Origin: CAMDBL01 sp964498125
GTDB lineage: Bacteria; Pseudomonadota; Alphaproteobacteria; Rhizobiales; Hyphomicrobiaceae
Length of the DNA stretch: 41,843 bases
Direction: 5' to 3'
Assembly: GCA_964498125.1 (NCBI GenBank)
Contig: CAZCGE010000057.1
Coordinates: forward strand, 1-41,843
Positions 33,347 to 40,920 of the stretch are shown in pieces. The position numbers were made by a program, and so were the translations under genes. Position 1 is the stretch's first letter, and each line of letters opens with the position of its first letter. Under the pieces are notes generated by a model. The model was given only the letters and a program-made list of their open reading frames with translations. It made no database searches and had not been told where the DNA came from.

Positions 33347-34105
33347 TCATCGGCTTGCCGCCGCGCGTTCGACGAGGCGCTGGCGCAACGCCTTGACGCG
33401 CCGGCGCAGGATCTCGTTGCGCATCGCTTTCAAATGCAGCGCGATGAACAGCGCCGTGAAGCCCACCGCCATCACCATGAGCGGCGTCAGCAGCGAGGCA
33501 TGAATGGCTGGACCATCGAGCTTGAGCACGCTGGCCGGCTGATGCAGCGTGTTCCACCAGTCGACGGAGAACTTGATCACCGGCAGGATGACGACACCAA
33601 CCAGGCCGAGAATGGCGGTCAGGCGTGCGGCCAGCGTCTCGTCCTCGATCGAGGACCTGAGCGCGATCAGCCCGAGGTAGAGGAAAAACAGGATCAAGAC
33701 GCTGGTCAGCCGCGCGTCCCACACCCAATAAGCGCCCCACATCGGCTTGCCCCAGAGCGAGCCGGTGACCAGCGCCAGCAGCGTGAACGCAGCGCCAATC
33801 GGCGCGGCCGCCTTGGCCGAGACGTCGGCCACCGGGTGGCGGAAGACGAGAAGACCAAAGCTCGAGGCGGCAACGAGCAGGTAGGCGAACAGGGCGAGCC
33901 ACGCCGACGGCACGTGGATGAACATGATCTTGACGGAATGGCCTTGCTGGTAATCCGGCGGTGCTCCGGCGGCAAGCCACAGCCCAGCCAGGATCAATAG
34001 GCCGGCGAGGCCCGCGAGCCATGGCAACAGGCGCGCCGACAGCGCCATGAACCGGGTCGGGTTGGCGAGGGCTTCCAGCTGGCGGGTGAGAGTTGTTTGC
34101 GACAT
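33347..34105 (-). CDS. ccmC: Heme exporter protein CcmC
   Basis: 252 residues from ATG 34105. An integral membrane protein with about six helices. The heme-handling tryptophan motif is WGAYWVWDARLTSVLILFFL; conserved periplasmic histidines are in KIMFIHVPSAWLALFAYLL and NTLHQPASVLKLDGP. It loads heme onto CcmE in the inner membrane. A toxin-antitoxin remnant on the other strand separates it from ccmB, which normally lies directly upstream. Confidence 0.94.
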   Translation of the reverse strand: MSQTTLTRQLEALANPTRFMALSARLLPWLAGLAGLLILAGLWLAAGAPPDYQQGHSVKIMFIHVPSAWLALFAYLLVAASSFGLLVFRHPVADVSAKAAAPIGAAFTLLALVTGSLWGKPMWGAYWVWDARLTSVLILFFLYLGLIALRSSIEDETLAARLTAILGLVGVVILPVIKFSVDWWNTLHQPASVLKLDGPAIHASLLTPLMVMAVGFTALFIALHLKAMRNEILRRRVKALRQRLVERAAASR

Positions 34106-34225
34106 GGGTGATGATCTAAGGCTTCGCGGCCCGAAGCGCAAATGAACGGGTGTGGCCTTCACCTATCTGCGCTTTGTGGTATTGTGATGCAGCCGAACAA
34201 GCCGGCTTTCGTAGGATGACGTGAC

Positions 34226-34444
34226 ATGGAAGATGCAACACTGGCGGAGCGCATGGAAAACCTCGAGAAAGAGGTGGAGCAGCTCAAGCGTGAGGTTTCA
34301 GGCAAGCGGGTCAAGAAGGACTGGCGCGCCTGGTGCGCTACCAGCAAGGATGATCCGCTTTTCGACGAGATGATCCGGCTGGGCCGCGAGTATCGTGAGA
34401 GCCAGCGCGAAGACTACGACACCGATCGCGATGCTGGTTCTTGA
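34226..34444 (+). CDS. Orphan antitoxin of a VapC-type pair
   Basis: 72 residues with a coiled-coil opening (LAERMENLEKEVEQLKREVS) and the tail FDEMIRLGREYRESQREDYD typical of antitoxins paired with PIN-domain toxins. The toxin start overlaps its 3' end (ATG 34431), but only about seven toxin codons remain. With no visible toxin it may be inert, or it may cross-regulate another locus. It lies on the plus strand between ccmC and ccmB. Confidence 0.72.
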   Translation: MEDATLAERMENLEKEVEQLKREVSGKRVKKDWRAWCATSKDDPLFDEMIRLGREYRESQREDYDTDRDAGS

Positions 34445-34451
34445 TACCGAT
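34431..34451 (+). pseudogene. Remnant 5' end of a PIN-domain (VapC) toxin gene
   Basis: The first codons read MLVLDTD, the opening strand and first catalytic Asp of PIN toxins, overlapping the antitoxin by 14 bases as in intact pairs. The next codons (QPGPDQHC...) have no PIN character and run into the 3' end of ccmB on the other strand. The rest of the toxin is missing. Confidence 0.65.
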
Positions 34452-34465
34452 CAACCTGGACCGGA

Positions 34466-35131
34466 TCAGCACTGCTGCGCCCTGATCGCTGCCGCCGCGG
34501 CGATCGGACCGAGCACCAGCGAAGCCAGTGAGATGGCACCGAGAACGAGCAACGACGCGCCAGCGCCCGCCGGCCCGAGCCCGGCGGCGATGGCCGAAAT
34601 TCCGAAGATCAGCGTCGGCACGTAGAGCGGCAGCACCAGCACCGCCAGCAGCAGGCCGCCACGGCGCGCACGCAACGTCAGCGCCGCGCCGATGGCGCCA
34701 AGACAACTGACGGCCGGCGTGCCGAGCAGCATCGTCGCCAGCAAGATCGGATTGGCGCCGATTTCCAGGTTGAGCAGCAGTCCCAGCACGGGCGCCATCA
34801 GCGTCAGCGGGATGCCGGTGGAGAGCCAGTGCGCCAGGGCCTTGGCCAGCACCACGAGTTCCAGCGGCAATGGCCCAAGTGCGATCGCCTCCAGCGAGCC
34901 GTCCTCGTCGTCGGTCTCGAACAGGCGTGGCAACGACAGCAGCGCCGCCAGCAGCAGCGCGATCCACAGCACGCCGGGCGCGATGCGGCCGAGCAGATTG
35001 AGGTCGGGGCCGAGGCCGAGCGGCATCAAGGCGACGACCACGACATAGAAGCCCAGCGCCGTGCCGAGCGTGCCGCCCTCGCGCCAGGCCAGGGCGAGAT
35101 CGCGGCGGAGCAAAGTGAGGAAGCAGGTCAT
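34466..35131 (-). CDS. ccmB: Heme exporter protein CcmB
   Basis: 221 residues from ATG 35131. A membrane protein with about six helices: FLTLLRRDLALAWREGGTLG at the N-terminus, RLFETDDEDGSLEAIALGPL (the CcmB hallmark loop), GANPILLATMLLGTPAVSCL and VLVLPLYVPTLIFGISAIAA. It is the permease partner of CcmA. The normal ccmA-ccmB junction is broken here: ccmA lies about 2 kb away across inserted plus-strand genes. Confidence 0.93.
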   Translation of the reverse strand: MTCFLTLLRRDLALAWREGGTLGTALGFYVVVVALMPLGLGPDLNLLGRIAPGVLWIALLLAALLSLPRLFETDDEDGSLEAIALGPLPLELVVLAKALAHWLSTGIPLTLMAPVLGLLLNLEIGANPILLATMLLGTPAVSCLGAIGAALTLRARRGGLLLAVLVLPLYVPTLIFGISAIAAGLGPAGAGASLLVLGAISLASLVLGPIAAAAAIRAQQC

Positions 35132-35335
35132 GGCGGTCCAGGTCGTCGGCGTCCGCTCGCTCGGACTGCTTGGAGCCACAACCGGCCCGCACGTGCTCGG
35201 ACGAAGAAACGTCGCTTCGCTCCGGCCACGCTGTCTACTCCTTCGATCGCGATAGGAGAACTGCAATAACAGATCGTTGCGCGCCTTCGCGCCGCGGGTC
35301 TAAGGTGGCCTTCCGCAATGAGGTCGAGAGCACAC

Positions 35336-36133
35336 ATGACAGCCACGCAAACCGACGGCGCGATCCGCGTCTACTGGCACCCTGGTTGAACCAGCTGCCT
35401 CAGAACCAAGGAGTTCCTTGGTCAGCATGGCGTGCCGTTCATCTCGCGCAACGTTGTCGAGGACGCGACAGCGTGGGCGGAGCTTGCCCTGTTCGGACTG
35501 CGGCGGGTGCCGATCGTCACGCGTGGCATGGAATGGGCCAACGGTCAGGTTCTGCGCGACGTGGCGCGGATTGCCGGCATCGTGCTCGGCGCGCAGCAGA
35601 TCCTGCCGCCCGCGGAGCTGGCGCGGCGCGTCGACACGATCCTGACCGCCGAGCAGCGGTTTTTCGGCCAGATGCCGGAGGAGAAGATGCAGGGGCAGGT
35701 TCCCGGCCGCCCGCGCAGCTTCGCCAATCTGGCCTGGCACACATTCAACGTCATCGATGCCTGGCTCGAGCTGGTGGTCGACGGCAAGCCCCTCGACGAA
35801 AAGGCCTACAGTCGCAACGCGCCGCTTGGCAAGGAGAGCAAGGCCGATATTCTCGCCTATGGCATGGATGTGCAGCGCCGCTTCAATGCGTGGTGGGAAG
35901 CCGAGGGTGAGCACCTCGATTACGAGGATGCCGCGGCGGTCTACTACGGTGATCAGACGCTGCACGAGTTCCTCGAGCGCTCGACCTGGCATGCGGGCCA
36001 GCACGTGCGCCAGATGATGATGATCCTCGAGACCTTTATTGGCATTGCCCCCGAGGCGCCGCTCGGCCCCGAGATGTGGCAGGGCCTGCCGATGCCGGAG
36101 AAGGTTTGGGATGAGGAGAGGGCGGCTGGGTGA
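35336..36133 (+). CDS. Glutaredoxin-like/DinB-like fusion, candidate selenoprotein (TGA at residue 18)
   Basis: 265 residues from ATG 35336 if the in-frame TGA at 35387-35389 is read as selenocysteine. The N-terminus is IRVYWHPG-U-TSCLRTKEFL: a glutaredoxin strand, then UxxC where CxxC would stand; GLRRVPIVTRGMEW with the cis-Pro VP follows. From about residue 75 comes a DinB-like helical bundle with candidate metal histidines in NLAWHTFNVIDAWLE and STWHAGQHVRQMMMI. The 248 codons after TGA are open and well preserved. A perfect hairpin follows the TGA at the distance expected of a bacterial SECIS. A simple nonsense mutation (TGC to TGA) is the alternative. It lies between ccmB and ccmA on the opposite strand. 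Confidence 0.72.
35394..35426 (+). promoter_or_regulatory. SECIS-like hairpin after the in-frame TGA
   Basis: ACCAAG (35405-35410) pairs perfectly with CTTGGT (35417-35422) around a GAGTTC loop whose first base is G; the outer GCTG/CAGC (35394-35397 and 35423-35426) adds a lower stem with a seven-base bulge on the 5' side. The apical loop begins 21 bases after the TGA. Bacterial SECIS models ask for a loop about 16-37 bases downstream with a G among its first two bases. Confidence 0.6.
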
Positions 36134-36176
36134 GGCGAGGTCGGCAGGGGGGCATGAAGTGACGCGGGAGATTATC

Positions 36177-36209
36177 GTAGGGCGCAATAGGCACTTGCCG
36201 TATTGCGCC
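36177..36209 (+). repeat. REP of the RAYT, left copy
   Basis: GTAG followed by GGCGCAATA, 11 bases, TATTGCGCC. The GTAG tetranucleotide at the foot of the hairpin is the usual recognition tag of RAYT-linked REPs. The perfect inverted copy lies at 36815-36847. Confidence 0.9.
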
Positions 36210-36237
36210 GAGCCAAACGCTGCGCATAGTCTGCCGG

Positions 36238-36789
36238 ATGCCCAACTATCGTCGCATGTTTGTTGCAGGTGGCTGCTACTTCTTCACGGTCAACCTGCTC
36301 GACCGCGATAGCTGTTTGTTGGTTGAGCATATTGACAGTCTTCGCGACGCCGTGCGCGACACCCGACGCCGCTTTCCCTTCGAGATCGACGCCATGGTGA
36401 TCCTGCCTGATCACATCCATGCCATTTGGACACTGCCAGAGGGCGATGCGGATTTCTCTGTGCGTTGGCGTTGGATCAAGATCCGGTTCTCGAAATCGAT
36501 ACCTAAGGGCGAGCGGCTGAGCAGCGTCCGCGAGGCGCGCGGTGAGCGCGGCATCTGGCAGCGCTGGTATTGGGAGCATCTCATTCGCGACGAGCGGGAC
36601 CTGCGGGCTCATATCGAATATTGCTGGTTCAATCCGGTGAAGCATGGGCATGTTGCCAATGTCGAGGATTGGCCATTTTCGACGTTCCACCGGGACCATC
36701 GCGACGCGCCAAAACCGGGTGACTTTGAGCGGATGTGCGCCGAGTATGCCCGGACCAATCCAGGGGTTCGGTTCGGGGAACGGGAGTGA
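36238..36789 (+). CDS. REP-associated tyrosine transposase (RAYT)
   Basis: 183 residues of the Y1/HUH (IS200-like) fold: RRMFVAGGCYFFTVNLLDRD, DAMVILPDHIHAIWTLPEGD with the HUH metal pair HIH, WQRWYWEHLIRDERDLRAHI with the conserved WE.LI segment and candidate catalytic Tyr, and IEYCWFNPVKHGHV. RAYTs are domesticated transposases that recognise and probably spread REP hairpins. The sequence looks intact. Inverted REPs on both sides and two more hairpins to the right support an active partnership. Confidence 0.92.
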   Translation: MPNYRRMFVAGGCYFFTVNLLDRDSCLLVEHIDSLRDAVRDTRRRFPFEIDAMVILPDHIHAIWTLPEGDADFSVRWRWIKIRFSKSIPKGERLSSVREARGERGIWQRWYWEHLIRDERDLRAHIEYCWFNPVKHGHVANVEDWPFSTFHRDHRDAPKPGDFERMCAEYARTNPGVRFGERE

Positions 36790-36814
36790 TCATGCGACGT
36801 CCCGCCCGGCCTCT

Positions 36815-36847
36815 GGCGCAATACGGCAAGTGCCTATTGCGCCCTAC
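36815..36847 (-). repeat. REP of the RAYT, right inverted copy
   Basis: GGCGCAATA, 11 bases, TATTGCGCC, then CTAC: exact reverse complement of the left copy, 26 bases after the transposase stop. Confidence 0.9.
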
Positions 36848-36857
36848 GAGCGCGCTC

Positions 36858-36956
36858 GACACTTTTATTGGCATCGTCCCCTTGGCGCCGCTCGGCCCCG
36901 AGACGTGGGCCGGCCTGCCGATGCCGGAGAAGGTGTGGGATGAGGAGAAGGGGTGA
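36858..36956 (+). pseudogene. Duplicated 3' end of the glutaredoxin-DinB gene
   Basis: Reads DTFIGIVPLAPLGPETWAG and LPMPEKVWDEEKG before a stop, matching the last 33 residues of the gene at 35336-36133 (ETFIGIAPEAPLGPEMWQG, LPMPEKVWDEER). The similarity continues into the 3' flank (GAGGTCGGCAG). No start. It is either a relic of a second tandem gene or a duplication made when the RAYT unit arrived. Confidence 0.82.
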
Positions 36957-36999
36957 GGGGTAAGGCGAGGTCGGCAGTGGGCCGAGTGCAGACGGTGCG

Positions 37000-37089
37000 G
37001 TAGGGTGCAATAGCGAAAGCGTATTGCACCGTCACGCCCGAGGTCGCGCCACTGCGGTGCAATACGCCCTGCGGGCTATTGCACCCTAC
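37000..37089. repeat. Pair of inverted REPs, variant GGTGCAATA
   Basis: GTAG plus GGTGCAATA...TATTGCACC at 37000-37030, and the inverted form GGTGCAATA...TATTGCACC plus CTAC at 37056-37089. Same layout as the RAYT's own REPs but with GGTGC for GGCGC, so a sister subfamily. The pair forms a BIME-like unit next to the 3' end of ccmA. Confidence 0.87.
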
Positions 37090-37105
37090 GGACTGTCGCA
37101 CCGCC

Positions 37106-37753
37106 TCACCCGCCCCCCTGCCCCACCCCCTGCCCGCCCAGCCTCAGCTCCCTCGCCGCCGCCACGCCCAGCGCGATATGCGTCGCGGCTATCACGATAC
37201 CGCCGCCCGCCACGTGGGCGGTGATCACCTCGGCAACGATGGCGCTGCTGGCGGCATCGAGCGAGGCGGTCGGCTCGTCGAGCAGCCAGATCGGGCGCTC
37301 CGCCACCAGCAGCCGCGCCAGGGCCAGCCGCCGCTTCTGGCCGGCGGACAGGTAGCCGGCCGGCACATGGGCCAGATCGCCCAAGGCGAAACGATCGAGT
37401 GCCGCGGCCGCGCGCTGGGCGGCCGGCACGCCTTGCCGCCCAGCGCCAAGGTAGTCCGCCCAGAAGGCGGCGTTTTCCGCCACGCTGAGCGCCGGCTTGA
37501 TGGCATTGGCGTGGCCGACGAAATGACAGCTTTCGGCGATGGGTTGCACATCGGCGCCATCCCGCAGCCGGATACGGCCGGCGTGGGGACGGCTGAAGCC
37601 AGCCAGGACGCGCAGCAGGCTGGTCTTGCCGGCGCCGTTGGCGCCCGTCAAGGCCACGGCCTCACCCGCCGACGCCATGAAAGACAGCCCCGACAAGAGC
37701 ACGCGCCCGCCGCGCTCGACGGCGAGATCCTCGACACTCAGTGCGAGCGGCAT
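37106..37753 (-). CDS. ccmA: Heme exporter ATP-binding protein CcmA
   Basis: 215 residues from ATG 37753; a TTG at 37786 is possible but less likely. An ABC ATPase with Walker A GANGAGKTSLLRVLAG, signature YLSAGQKRRLALARLL, Walker B PIWLLDEPTASLD and the H-loop ATHIAL. Together with CcmB it drives release of heme-loaded CcmE. It is divergent from acnA, a common neighbour in Rhizobiales. Separated from ccmB by the glutaredoxin-DinB and RAYT insertion, so it may have to be transcribed separately from the rest of the ccm row. Confidence 0.94.
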   Translation of the reverse strand: MPLALSVEDLAVERGGRVLLSGLSFMASAGEAVALTGANGAGKTSLLRVLAGFSRPHAGRIRLRDGADVQPIAESCHFVGHANAIKPALSVAENAAFWADYLGAGRQGVPAAQRAAAALDRFALGDLAHVPAGYLSAGQKRRLALARLLVAERPIWLLDEPTASLDAASSAIVAEVITAHVAGGGIVIAATHIALGVAAARELRLGGQGVGQGGG

Positions 37754-38033
37754 GGCGGGATATTCCGGCGTGGCAGGGTGCGACAAGGCGCGGGTGCGGC
37801 AGCCCGCAAGTCCAGTGGCTCTTCGGCGTCAAGCCCTATATAAGGTTCTCGCTCTAAGCGATGCTAGCGCAAAAAATCGGGGTGTTGTGGTCCCGCGACC
37901 CGCCATGGCGATTGGCCGGCGGTTGTCTCGGCCGCCACCACACCCGCCGGCGCGACCTGCGGCGCGAGCGCCCCCCGGCGCCACGCCGGCATGTCGAAGA
38001 CTGCCCGATCGATGCAATGAGGAGGATCAATCC

Positions 38034-40754
38034 GTGAGCGCCCTGACCCCCGTATCCAAAGACAGCTTCAAGTGCCGCAAGACGCTGACCGTCGGGTCCA
38101 AGACCTACACCTATTATTCGCTGCCCGAGGCCGAGAAGAATGGCCTGAAGGGCGTCTCGTCGCTGCCCTATTCGATGAAGGTGCTGTTGGAGAACCTGCT
38201 GCGCAACGAGGACGGCCGCACCGTCACCAAGGACGACATCATGGCGATGTCGGGCTGGCTCGACGCCAAGGGCAAGTCGGACAAGGAAATCGGCTTTCGT
38301 CCCGCGCGCGTGCTGATGCAGGATTTCACCGGCGTGCCGGCCGTGGTCGACCTGGCCGCCATGCGCGATGGCATGGTCAGCCTGGGTGGTGATCCCAAGA
38401 AGATCAATCCGCTGGTGCCGGTCGACCTGGTCATCGACCACTCGGTCATCATCGACCACTTCGGCAACGCGGCTGCCTTCGCCAAGAACGTCGAGCTGGA
38501 ATACGAGCGTAACGGCGAGCGCTACAACTTCCTGAAGTGGGGCCAGGGCGCCTTCGCCGACTTCCGCGTCGTGCCGCCCGGCACCGGTATCTGCCATCAG
38601 GTCAACCTGGAATACCTGTCGCAGGTGGTCTGGATCAACCAGATGGCCGATGGCGCCACCGTTGCCTACCCCGACACGGTCGTTGGCACTGACAGCCACA
38701 CCACCATGGTCAACGGCCTCGCCGTGCTCGGCTGGGGCGTCGGCGGCATCGAGGCGGAAGCCGCCATGCTCGGCCAGCCGCAGTCGATGGTGATCCCCGA
38801 GGTGGTCGGCTTCCTGATGACCGGCCGGCTCAATGAGGGCGTCACCGCCACCGACCTGGTGCTGACCGTGACGCAGATGCTGCGCAAGAAGGGCGTGGTC
38901 AACAAGTTCGTCGAGTTCTACGGCCCCGGCCTCGACGCCCTGTCGCTGGCCGATCGCGCCACGGTCGGCAACATGGCGCCCGAGTACGGCGCCACCTGCG
39001 GCTTCTTCCCGATCGACGCCGAGACCTTGAAGTACATGACGATGTCGGGCCGCGAGCAGCACCGCATCGATCTGGCTGAGGCCTATGGCAAGGCGCAGGG
39101 CCTGTTTCGCACCTCGGGCGCGGACGATCCCGTCTTCACCGACACGATATCGCTCGATCTCGGCACGGTGGTGCCGTCGATGGCCGGGCCCAAGCGCCCG
39201 GAAGGCCGCATCTCGCTGCCCGACGTCAAAGCTGGCTTTGCAACCGCGCTGGCGGGCGAGTACAAGAAGCCCGGCGAGCTGTCCAATCGCGTCACGGTCG
39301 AAGGCCGCGATCACGACCTCGGCCACGGTGATGTGGTGATCGCCGCCATCACCTCGTGCACCAACACCTCGAATCCGAGCGTGCTGATCGCCGCCGGTCT
39401 GGTGGCGCGCAACGCCGCCCAAAAGGGCCTGAAAGCCAAGCCGTGGGTCAAGACTTCGCTGGCGCCGGGCTCGCAGGTGGTTGCCGCCTACCTGGAGAAG
39501 GCGGGCTTGCAGCCCTACCTCGACCAGGTCGGGTTCAATCTGGTCGGCTTCGGCTGCACCACCTGCATCGGCAATTCCGGCCCGCTGCCGGCCGAGATTT
39601 CCAAGGCGATCAACGACAACGGCCTGGTCGCCGCCGCCGTGCTGTCCGGCAACCGCAACTTCGAGGGCCGCGTCAGCGCCGACGTGCAGGCCAATTACCT
39701 GGCCTCGCCGCCGCTGGTGGTCGCTTATGCGCTGGCCGGCACGGTCAATATCGACCTGTCGACGGAACCGCTTGACCGCGACGGCAACAACAATCCCGTC
39801 TTTCTCAAGGATATCTGGCCGTCGAGCCAGGAAGTCGCACAGTTCGTCCTGGAAAACGTCACCAAGGAGATGTTCCAGGCGAAGTATGCCGACGTCTTCA
39901 AGGGCGACGACAACTGGCGCAAGGTGAAGGCGACGCCGCGGCTGACCTACGACTGGAACAGCGGCTCGACCTACGTGCAGAACCCGCCCTACTTCACCGG
40001 CATCACCAAGGAGCCCAAGCCGCTCACGGATGTGGTCGGCGCGCGCATCCTCAGTCTGCTCGGCGACAAGATCACCACCGACCACATCTCGCCGGCCGGT
40101 TCCATCAAGCGTGAGAGCCCGGCCGGCGCCTACCTGATCGAGCGCCAGGTGCGGCCCGCCGACTTCAATCAGTACGGCACGCGGCGCGGCAACCACCAGG
40201 TGATGATGCGGGGCACCTTCGCCAACATCCGCATCAAGAACTTCATGAACAAGGATGCCAGTGGCGCCGTCAAGGAAGGCGGCATGACCACGCATCATCC
40301 ATCGGGCGAGGTGATGCCGATCTACGATGCGGCCATGCGCTATGCCGAACAGGGCGTGCCGCTGGTGGTGTTCGCGGGCGTCGAGTACGGCAACGGCTCG
40401 TCGCGCGATTGGGCGGCCAAGGGCACTGCGCTGCTCGGCGTGCGCGCGGTCATCTGCCAGTCGTTCGAGCGCATCCACCGCTCGAACCTGGTCGGCATGG
40501 GGATTGCGCCATTCAACTTCGAGGAAGGCATGTCCTGGCAGACGCTTGGCCTGAAAGGCGACGAGAAAGTCACCATCAACGGCCTCACGGACGTGAAGCC
40601 GCGGCAGAAGATGGTGGCCGAGATCACTCGTTCCGACGGCAAGGTCGAGCAGGTGCCGCTGCTGTGCCGGATCGATACGCTCGATGAGTTGGAGTATTAC
40701 CGGCACGGCGGCATTCTGCACTATGTGCTGCGCAACCTGGCCGCGGCGGCCTGA
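38034..40754 (+). CDS. acnA: Aconitate hydratase
   Basis: 906 residues from GTG 38034, chosen because AGGAGG lies nine bases upstream; no in-frame ATG fits the family start as well. It is the TCA-cycle enzyme that converts citrate to isocitrate with a [4Fe-4S] cluster. The cluster cysteines are Cys442 (AAITSCTNTSNPSV), Cys508 and Cys511 (GFGCTTCIGNSGPL). Also seen are RVLMQDFTGVPAVVDLAAMR, PDTVVGTDSHTTMVNGLAVL and, in the swivel domain, GVEYGNGSSRDWAAKG. Length is normal for AcnA. The last bases are followed by a weak GGGTTT/AAACCC hairpin without a U-run. Confidence 0.96.
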   Translation: MSALTPVSKDSFKCRKTLTVGSKTYTYYSLPEAEKNGLKGVSSLPYSMKVLLENLLRNEDGRTVTKDDIMAMSGWLDAKGKSDKEIGFRPARVLMQDFTGVPAVVDLAAMRDGMVSLGGDPKKINPLVPVDLVIDHSVIIDHFGNAAAFAKNVELEYERNGERYNFLKWGQGAFADFRVVPPGTGICHQVNLEYLSQVVWINQMADGATVAYPDTVVGTDSHTTMVNGLAVLGWGVGGIEAEAAMLGQPQSMVIPEVVGFLMTGRLNEGVTATDLVLTVTQMLRKKGVVNKFVEFYGPGLDALSLADRATVGNMAPEYGATCGFFPIDAETLKYMTMSGREQHRIDLAEAYGKAQGLFRTSGADDPVFTDTISLDLGTVVPSMAGPKRPEGRISLPDVKAGFATALAGEYKKPGELSNRVTVEGRDHDLGHGDVVIAAITSCTNTSNPSVLIAAGLVARNAAQKGLKAKPWVKTSLAPGSQVVAAYLEKAGLQPYLDQVGFNLVGFGCTTCIGNSGPLPAEISKAINDNGLVAAAVLSGNRNFEGRVSADVQANYLASPPLVVAYALAGTVNIDLSTEPLDRDGNNNPVFLKDIWPSSQEVAQFVLENVTKEMFQAKYADVFKGDDNWRKVKATPRLTYDWNSGSTYVQNPPYFTGITKEPKPLTDVVGARILSLLGDKITTDHISPAGSIKRESPAGAYLIERQVRPADFNQYGTRRGNHQVMMRGTFANIRIKNFMNKDASGAVKEGGMTTHHPSGEVMPIYDAAMRYAEQGVPLVVFAGVEYGNGSSRDWAAKGTALLGVRAVICQSFERIHRSNLVGMGIAPFNFEEGMSWQTLGLKGDEKVTINGLTDVKPRQKMVAEITRSDGKVEQVPLLCRIDTLDELEYYRHGGILHYVLRNLAAAA

Positions 40755-40920
40755 AATCCAGGGTTTTTGTCAGCGAAACCCGGCGCGGTTCCGCTCACAC
40801 TTATTTTACCATGCCGAGCTTCCTAGCCGCAAAGCACTGGGTCTCACCCATTCGTGACTCGCAATTGAAGGCGGTGATCCGGATACTGCGAACAGATTCG
40901 ATAGTAGCCATGCGAAACGG

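Larger units (their letters stand above)
36177..36847 (+). mobile_element. RAYT transposase gene bounded by perfect inverted REPs
   Basis: The unit consists of a 33-base REP (36177-36209), the transposase gene and the exact inverted REP (36815-36847). It sits between a complete DinB gene end and a partial second copy of that end, inside the split ccm cluster. Confidence 0.8.

Noticed and set aside
35432..36133. Gene starting at GTG 35432, after the TGA, with no glutaredoxin half
   Set aside because: No ribosome binding site at proper distance, and the frame upstream through the TGA encodes a recognisable glutaredoxin start.
37854..40721. 955-codon open frame antisense to acnA
   Set aside because: Shadow of the GC-rich acnA gene: no start signal, His/Asp/Gly-rich translation without domains, while the opposite strand is a full aconitase.
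40755..40800. Terminator after acnA
   Set aside because: The GGGTTT/AAACCC pairing is weak, has a long loop and no following U-run.
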